Made by a program: the position numbers and the translations under genes. Below, in pieces: positions 7,050 to 10,508 of a DNA stretch of 10,508 nucleotides. Every line of letters starts with the position of its first letter. The stretch's first letter is position 1. Origin of the DNA: Desulfurococcales archaeon (GTDB taxonomy: Archaea > Thermoproteota > Thermoprotei_A > CAZTBM01 > SZUA-1508); NCBI GenBank assembly GCA_015661855.1, contig DQVH01000080.1:1-10508 (forward strand). The letters are read 5' to 3'. The notes below the pieces were generated by a model. That model made no database searches. It saw only the letters and a list, made by a program, of their open reading frames with translations, and was not told the origin of the DNA.

Positions 7050-7057
7050 TTAGTGTA

Positions 7058-8140
7058 ATGGTTCGTAGGAAGAAGGTTAAGATAGATTTAGAGGAGGCAA
7101 AGGAAGATCCTTATAAAGTACTCTTTGCGATACTTAGAAAGCAGAAGTATCATATTGTGGGGCATCATAGTGCTGTTAAGAAGTGTCATTGGCTACATGC
7201 AGCTCTAACTGAGGGTAGATTCTGTTATAAATGTAAGTTCTATGGTATTGAAACTCATCGATGCCTTCAAATGTCTCCCGCTATCCTATGGTGTTGGAAT
7301 GCATGTATACATTGTTGGAGACTTAGACCACAAGATATAGGTATAAACTGGGATGAAACAAAACTACCAGTAGTTGACGACCCCAAATTTATAGTTGAAA
7401 AAGCTATTGAAGAGCAGAGGAGAATACTCTCAGGATATAAGGGTAACCCTAAGGTTAATCGTAAACTCCTAGAGGAAGCTATGAATCCAAAACATGCCGC
7501 TATAAGTCTTGTTGGTGAGCCACTACTATACCCCAGACTTAGTGAGTTAATACAGGAGTTTCATAAGAGAGGTTTCACAACATTTGTTGTTACTAGAGCT
7601 GTAAGACCAGATGTTATAGCTACTCTTGAGGAGGAACCTAGCCAGCTCTACGTATCATTTGAAGCATACAATAAGGAGATGTATCAAAAACTAAATATGC
7701 CATTAGTTCCTAGAGCTTGGGAATTAACTATGAAAACCCTCGAGCTCATACCAACACTCTCCTGCCCTGTCGTTATGAGAATAACCGTAATGAAAGGTAT
7801 CAATATGAGACCTGAAGATGCAAAGGGCTTTGCAAAACTAGTTGAAATAGCTCAACCAACATATATTGAGATTAAAGCCTACATGCATGTGGGTACATCA
7901 ACTAAGAGATTACCGAGAGAAGCTATGCCACAGCATAAGGATGTTAGAGAGTTTGCAAAAATGGTATCAGAGGAGACAGGATACCCAGTAGTCTCAGAAA
8001 GTATACCCAGTAGAGTAGTACTCTTAAGTAGACTAAGCAAGCCTATAAGGCTAGGTAATGGCTGTCCAGGGGGATGGAGAACACCAGATATAGGGGGTGA
8101 AGAGAGCGGTGAATATGGGAAATACATTTCAGAAGTATAG
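7058..8140 (+). CDS. taw1: tRNA 4-demethylwyosine synthase (TYW1/Taw1), radical SAM
   Basis: 360 residues. This cytoplasmic enzyme converts N1-methylguanosine-37 of tRNA-Phe to 4-demethylwyosine (imG-14) with pyruvate and S-adenosylmethionine, the second step of wyosine synthesis after Trm5. Cys43, Cys56 and Cys69 (spacing 13 and 13) match the first 4Fe-4S cluster of archaeal TYW1. The radical SAM motif WCWNACIHCW gives Cys79-x3-Cys83-x2-Cys86, ten residues further on, as in the Pyrococcus and Methanocaldococcus enzymes (known cysteines 26/39/52 and 62/66/69 in P. horikoshii). The barrel follows, with ISLVGEPLLYP as the SAM-binding GEP-like motif and YIEIKAYMHVG near the end. Cys59 is an extra cysteine beside Cys56. 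The ATG start has an in-frame stop upstream (7019-7021). The gene is monocistronic in view and converges on the phosphodiesterase gene 24 bp away. Confidence 0.96.
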   Translation: MVRRKKVKIDLEEAKEDPYKVLFAILRKQKYHIVGHHSAVKKCHWLHAALTEGRFCYKCKFYGIETHRCLQMSPAILWCWNACIHCWRLRPQDIGINWDETKLPVVDDPKFIVEKAIEEQRRILSGYKGNPKVNRKLLEEAMNPKHAAISLVGEPLLYPRLSELIQEFHKRGFTTFVVTRAVRPDVIATLEEEPSQLYVSFEAYNKEMYQKLNMPLVPRAWELTMKTLELIPTLSCPVVMRITVMKGINMRPEDAKGFAKLVEIAQPTYIEIKAYMHVGTSTKRLPREAMPQHKDVREFAKMVSEETGYPVVSESIPSRVVLLSRLSKPIRLGNGCPGGWRTPDIGGEESGEYGKYISEV

Positions 8141-8164
8141 TTAGCCTATGTATAAACGAATTAT

Positions 8165-8965
8165 TTAGTAGGGTTCATCACAGAAGCTATAATATCCAAC
8201 AACGCTCTCTAAATCACTTACTCCGTAGAGACAATAAATTAGTACAATAATACTTGTAAGTAAAAGTAGTATTGATTGGAAGAATGGCGTATTGGATTTT
8301 GGTATACGTTTACCTAGAGCTTTAAGTATTATATCAGGTTTATCGGTAATGATAACATCAACACCCATACTAATCAGCTTTTCTGCTTCACTAATTTGAT
8401 TAACAGTCCATACAGCAACGCCGATACTGTTTTTATGTAGTATTTCGATAAATTCTCTATCAACACATGTATGCTCAATAGACACCATATCGGCGTTAGC
8501 TCTCTTTACAAGAGTTATAGGGTCTACAGGCTGCTCGTTGAGTGTTATAGCACCGATTATTTCAGGCATTGCCTTCTTTAGATTTCTTACTACAGCATGG
8601 TATTTAGATGATGCATAAATTGGCCCTTTAAAATTAACTTTATCAATAACTTTCACTATATCGCTCTCTATACCTCTATCCTTAATATCAAGCCATACTC
8701 CAGCCTTACCATTAATGATATCTAATGCCTCCTCTAAAGTTACATGTTTAACTATACTATCACCTGAACAGAGAATATAGTGTAGTTCTAGGAGAAGCGA
8801 CTCAGTTAGAGATGCAGGTTCCCCTATCATACCATGCATGAGAATTAGTTTATTATCCTTTCTTTTAACGTCAAACTCTAATACTGGAACTCCTAGCTTT
8901 AGATAACGATGAATAGCTCTAAACGTATTAGCCCTATGACCTACGATTATAGGTTTACTCATCAT
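8165..8965 (-). CDS. Glycerophosphodiester phosphodiesterase family protein with C-terminal membrane anchor
   Basis: 266 residues; a TIM-barrel GDPD domain covers about 5-215. GHRA gives catalytic His10-Arg11. LEFDVK gives metal ligands Glu30 and Asp32. MHG gives His44, where the family normally has His-Asp, so Asp is replaced by Gly. LDIK (Asp93, Lys95) stands where Glu-x-Lys is usual, and AVWTVN and VDVIITDKP are the typical last strands. The catalytic histidines and metal sites are largely kept, so activity is likely, hydrolysing glycerophosphodiesters to an alcohol and glycerol phosphate; the substrate in an archaeon with ether lipids is uncertain. A membrane helix (about 231-249, SILLLLTSIIVLIYCLYGV) and a 17-residue tail follow, with no N-terminal signal, so the enzyme domain probably faces the cytoplasm. 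The start is fixed by an in-frame TGA (8969-8971) just upstream; either of two adjacent ATG codons could be used. Confidence 0.9.
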   Translation of the reverse strand: MMSKPIIVGHRANTFRAIHRYLKLGVPVLEFDVKRKDNKLILMHGMIGEPASLTESLLLELHYILCSGDSIVKHVTLEEALDIINGKAGVWLDIKDRGIESDIVKVIDKVNFKGPIYASSKYHAVVRNLKKAMPEIIGAITLNEQPVDPITLVKRANADMVSIEHTCVDREFIEILHKNSIGVAVWTVNQISEAEKLISMGVDVIITDKPDIILKALGKRIPKSNTPFFQSILLLLTSIIVLIYCLYGVSDLESVVGYYSFCDEPY

Positions 8966-9008
8966 GTATCAGCACTTCATCTCCATATTGCCTTTGAAGA
9001 GAAATATA

Positions 9009-9018
9009 GTATATAAGC
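9009..9018 (-). promoter_or_regulatory. Candidate TATA box of the phosphodiesterase gene
   Basis: GCTTATATAC on the minus strand, after GGATAAAA, predicts a transcript start near 8988 and a leader of about 22 bases. GGAG (8981-8984) lies 15 bases from the ATG, rather far for a ribosome-binding site. Confidence 0.4.
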
Positions 9019-9363
9019 TTTTATCCTAAACATTAATTGAACATAGCAAATAAGTACTCGATAATAACTATATACATTGAGTCAATAAGCATCTATACCT
9101 AGTACGTTAAAACACTCTACAAAGGTATTCAATAAGGTAATGAAATAACATAGTTATAGAGGTCACTATCCTTCATTACAACTATATAAATGTGCAGTAA
9201 TACTATAAACTATATCATAGTAGGACATTATCCCGCCATAACTCCATTAAGCTGTATATATTATAAGTGCATGTAACCCGTAATAGCATACTACTTAATC
9301 TTATATTGATTGGTAGAATAACTGTGTAAATATACTTTCCGTGTAAGAATAGTGTCCGTAAAA

Positions 9364-9377
9364 TTTAAGTATAAAAG
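9364..9377 (+). promoter_or_regulatory. TATA box of the solute-binding protein gene
   Basis: TTTAAGTATAAAAG, preceded by GTAAAA as a possible BRE, predicts a start near 9398-9400 and a leader of about 28 bases that includes the strong ribosome-binding site. Confidence 0.5.
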
Positions 9378-9411
9378 TATCAAAGCATAATTACTGACGA
9401 AGAGTAAGTTT

Positions 9412-9420
9412 AAGGAGGTT
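9412..9420 (+). promoter_or_regulatory. Strong Shine-Dalgarno site AAGGAGGTT
   Basis: The near-perfect anti-Shine-Dalgarno match ends its GGAGG eight bases before the ATG at 9427, which fixes that start. It is the strongest ribosome-binding site in the window and suggests high expression. Confidence 0.8.
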
Positions 9421-9426
9421 ATCAAA

Positions 9427-10508
9427 ATGGCTAAAGGTATTAGCCCTACAGTTCTTAGTGCAATTCTCTTAATTGTTGGTTTAATAATAGGAGTAGCAGT
9501 AGGCTATTTCGCTAAACCTGTACCACCAGCAGAAACAGTTACAACAACAGTTTTAGAAACTATGACTATAACCGTCACAAAGACTATAGCACCTGGAGCT
9601 GCAACAGTAACAGAAACTATAACCAAAACTATTCCAACAACAATTGTGAAGACAATAACTAAAACTATAGCTGCAACACCAGCTCTACCTAAAGAGATCG
9701 TCATACGTGTTTGGGCTTCAGGAAGCCCTGTAGACATTACAAGAGTTGATAACATTGAACGTGCAGCAGCAATACTAAATAAGATATTTAGTGATGCTGG
9801 TATACCAATCACAATTAAGGTCGAGAAACAGTTCTTTAGAGGAGCCTACCTAGAGAAATTCATTGCAGCATATGCAGCAGGTGAAGCACCAGACATCATC
9901 GCAATGAAGGATCTAGCAACACTAGCAGAGGGAGGCTACGTAATAGCATTAGATGACTACATTAAAAAGTACTGGCCATTACTAGAAGACGTTATCCCAA
10001 CCCTATGGAGCTCCGTTAAGTATAAGGGTAAGATCTGGGCTCTACCACAAGATACTGAAGCAAGACCACTATACTTTAGAAAGGATGTACTAAGAAAACT
10101 AGGATGGAGTGAAGAGGAGATTAACGCTCTACCAGAGAAGATAAGGAAGGGTGAAGTAACACTACTAGACCTAATAAAGGTAGCTAAAGAGGCTATGGCT
10201 AAAGGGCTAGTAGAGTGGGGCTTCTACCATAGACCAAACTTTGGAGGAACACCATTCATAATACTATACTACCAGTATGGAGGTATACTACAGGATCCAG
10301 AGACAGGTAAACTAGTACTAGTTAAGTCAGCTATGCTTAAATCACTAGAAATGCTATATAGAATGGCTCAGGTAGATAAAGTACTACCAGAAACAATGAT
10401 TGGTACAAGCTGGAGAACAATACACCACGACTTCGTTAATGGACTAGTACTCTTCTGGTTTGGTGGTACATGGCACTGGGCTGAGTGGCAGAGAGTACCA
10501 TACCATGA
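9427..10508 (+). CDS. ABC transporter extracellular solute-binding protein (sugar type), 3' end outside the window
   Basis: 360 codons plus two bases are visible, with no stop. The N-terminus MAKGISPTVLSAILLIVGLI resembles class III (archaellin/pilin-like) signal peptides, with cleavage expected between Gly4 and Ile5 by a PibD/FlaK-type peptidase. A Thr-rich, repetitive stalk follows (about 36-85, TETITKTI and VKTITKTI repeats). From about residue 90 the fold is a family 1 extracellular solute-binding protein: VIRVWASGSP, AAYAAGEAPDIIAM, GKIWALPQDTEARPLYFRKD and a Trp-rich FGGTWHWAEWQ. Such proteins bind sugars or oligosaccharides and hand them to ABC permeases, which would be expected downstream beyond the window. 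In Sulfolobus, sugar-binding proteins with this signal type assemble into the bindosome. The ligand cannot be told from the sequence; peptide or other small molecules remain possible. Confidence 0.93.
   Translation, partial: MAKGISPTVLSAILLIVGLIIGVAVGYFAKPVPPAETVTTTVLETMTITVTKTIAPGAATVTETITKTIPTTIVKTITKTIAATPALPKEIVIRVWASGSPVDITRVDNIERAAAILNKIFSDAGIPITIKVEKQFFRGAYLEKFIAAYAAGEAPDIIAMKDLATLAEGGYVIALDDYIKKYWPLLEDVIPTLWSSVKYKGKIWALPQDTEARPLYFRKDVLRKLGWSEEEINALPEKIRKGEVTLLDLIKVAKEAMAKGLVEWGFYHRPNFGGTPFIILYYQYGGILQDPETGKLVLVKSAMLKSLEMLYRMAQVDKVLPETMIGTSWRTIHHDFVNGLVLFWFGGTWHWAEWQRVPYH

Larger units (their letters stand above)
6691..7057. other. 367-bp intergenic region between the HEPN gene and taw1
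   Basis: AT-rich. It contains the imperfect inverted repeat TTACCG/CGGTAA around TTTAAC (about 6749-6766), the candidate small ORF at 6833-6943, a tandem 8-mer TGTTATAA (6995-7010), and the taw1 promoter. No RNA gene or nucleotidyltransferase remnant was recognised on either strand. Confidence 0.6.
8966..9426. other. 461-bp AT-rich intergenic region between divergent genes
   Basis: It holds the promoters of both flanking genes and several further TATA-like strings (CTATATAAATG near 9183, GTATATATTATAAG near 9254). Only very short reading frames occur on either strand and no structured RNA was recognised. The two related strings CCGTGTAA (about 9349) and CCGTAAAA (about 9356) just ahead of the binding-protein promoter may be a weak direct repeat. 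Confidence 0.6.

Noticed and set aside
9504..9812. 102-codon minus-strand ORF over the Thr-rich stalk of the solute-binding protein
   Set aside because: A Val-rich antisense shadow of ACA/ACT codons; the plus strand has a clear promoter, Shine-Dalgarno and known family.

Overview
The window looks like part of an AT-rich, hyperthermophilic crenarchaeal chromosome. The support is an archaeal-type wyosine tRNA enzyme (Taw1), an archaeal HEPN protein, archaeal TATA-like promoters with short leaders, and a sugar-binding-type protein whose N-terminus resembles an archaellin/pilin class III signal peptide. A Desulfurococcales-like host (for example Ignisphaera or Staphylothermus relatives) would fit, but that placement is inference only.

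Bases 1-6020 hold what I consider the main find, a three-gene cell-surface module. At 53-1072 (+) is a two-pass membrane protein with an outside domain and a C-terminal winged-helix DNA-binding domain. At 5358-6020 (+) is a second membrane protein whose outside domain is clearly paralogous to the first but which ends after its membrane anchor. Between them, on the opposite strand (1101-5207), is a 1368-residue exported, almost wholly helical rod protein. I could divide the rod by eye into about 13 degenerate units of roughly 95 residues, each a pair of helices with hinges that often carry N-glycosylation sequons. The rod gene and the short membrane protein share a 150-bp divergent promoter region. 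A plausible reading is an extracellular rod, a membrane partner, and a membrane-bound transcriptional regulator that senses the same surface partner. I know of no described system with this composition, but I cannot search for one.

Bases 6004-7057 hold a probable broken small membrane-protein gene (frameshift at a C4 run), an orphan HEPN-domain gene (6268-6690, -) without a nucleotidyltransferase partner in view, and a 367-bp intergenic stretch with one candidate 36-residue ORF.

Bases 7058-8965 hold two housekeeping-type genes facing each other: taw1 (+), with all six cluster cysteines at the expected spacing, and a glycerophosphodiester phosphodiesterase-like protein (-) with a C-terminal membrane anchor and a changed HD motif.

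A 461-bp AT-rich intergenic region then precedes a strongly signalled gene (TATA box and AAGGAGGTT Shine-Dalgarno) for an ABC-type extracellular solute-binding protein. It starts at 9427 and runs off the end of the window. No tRNA, rRNA, CRISPR array or insertion sequence was seen.
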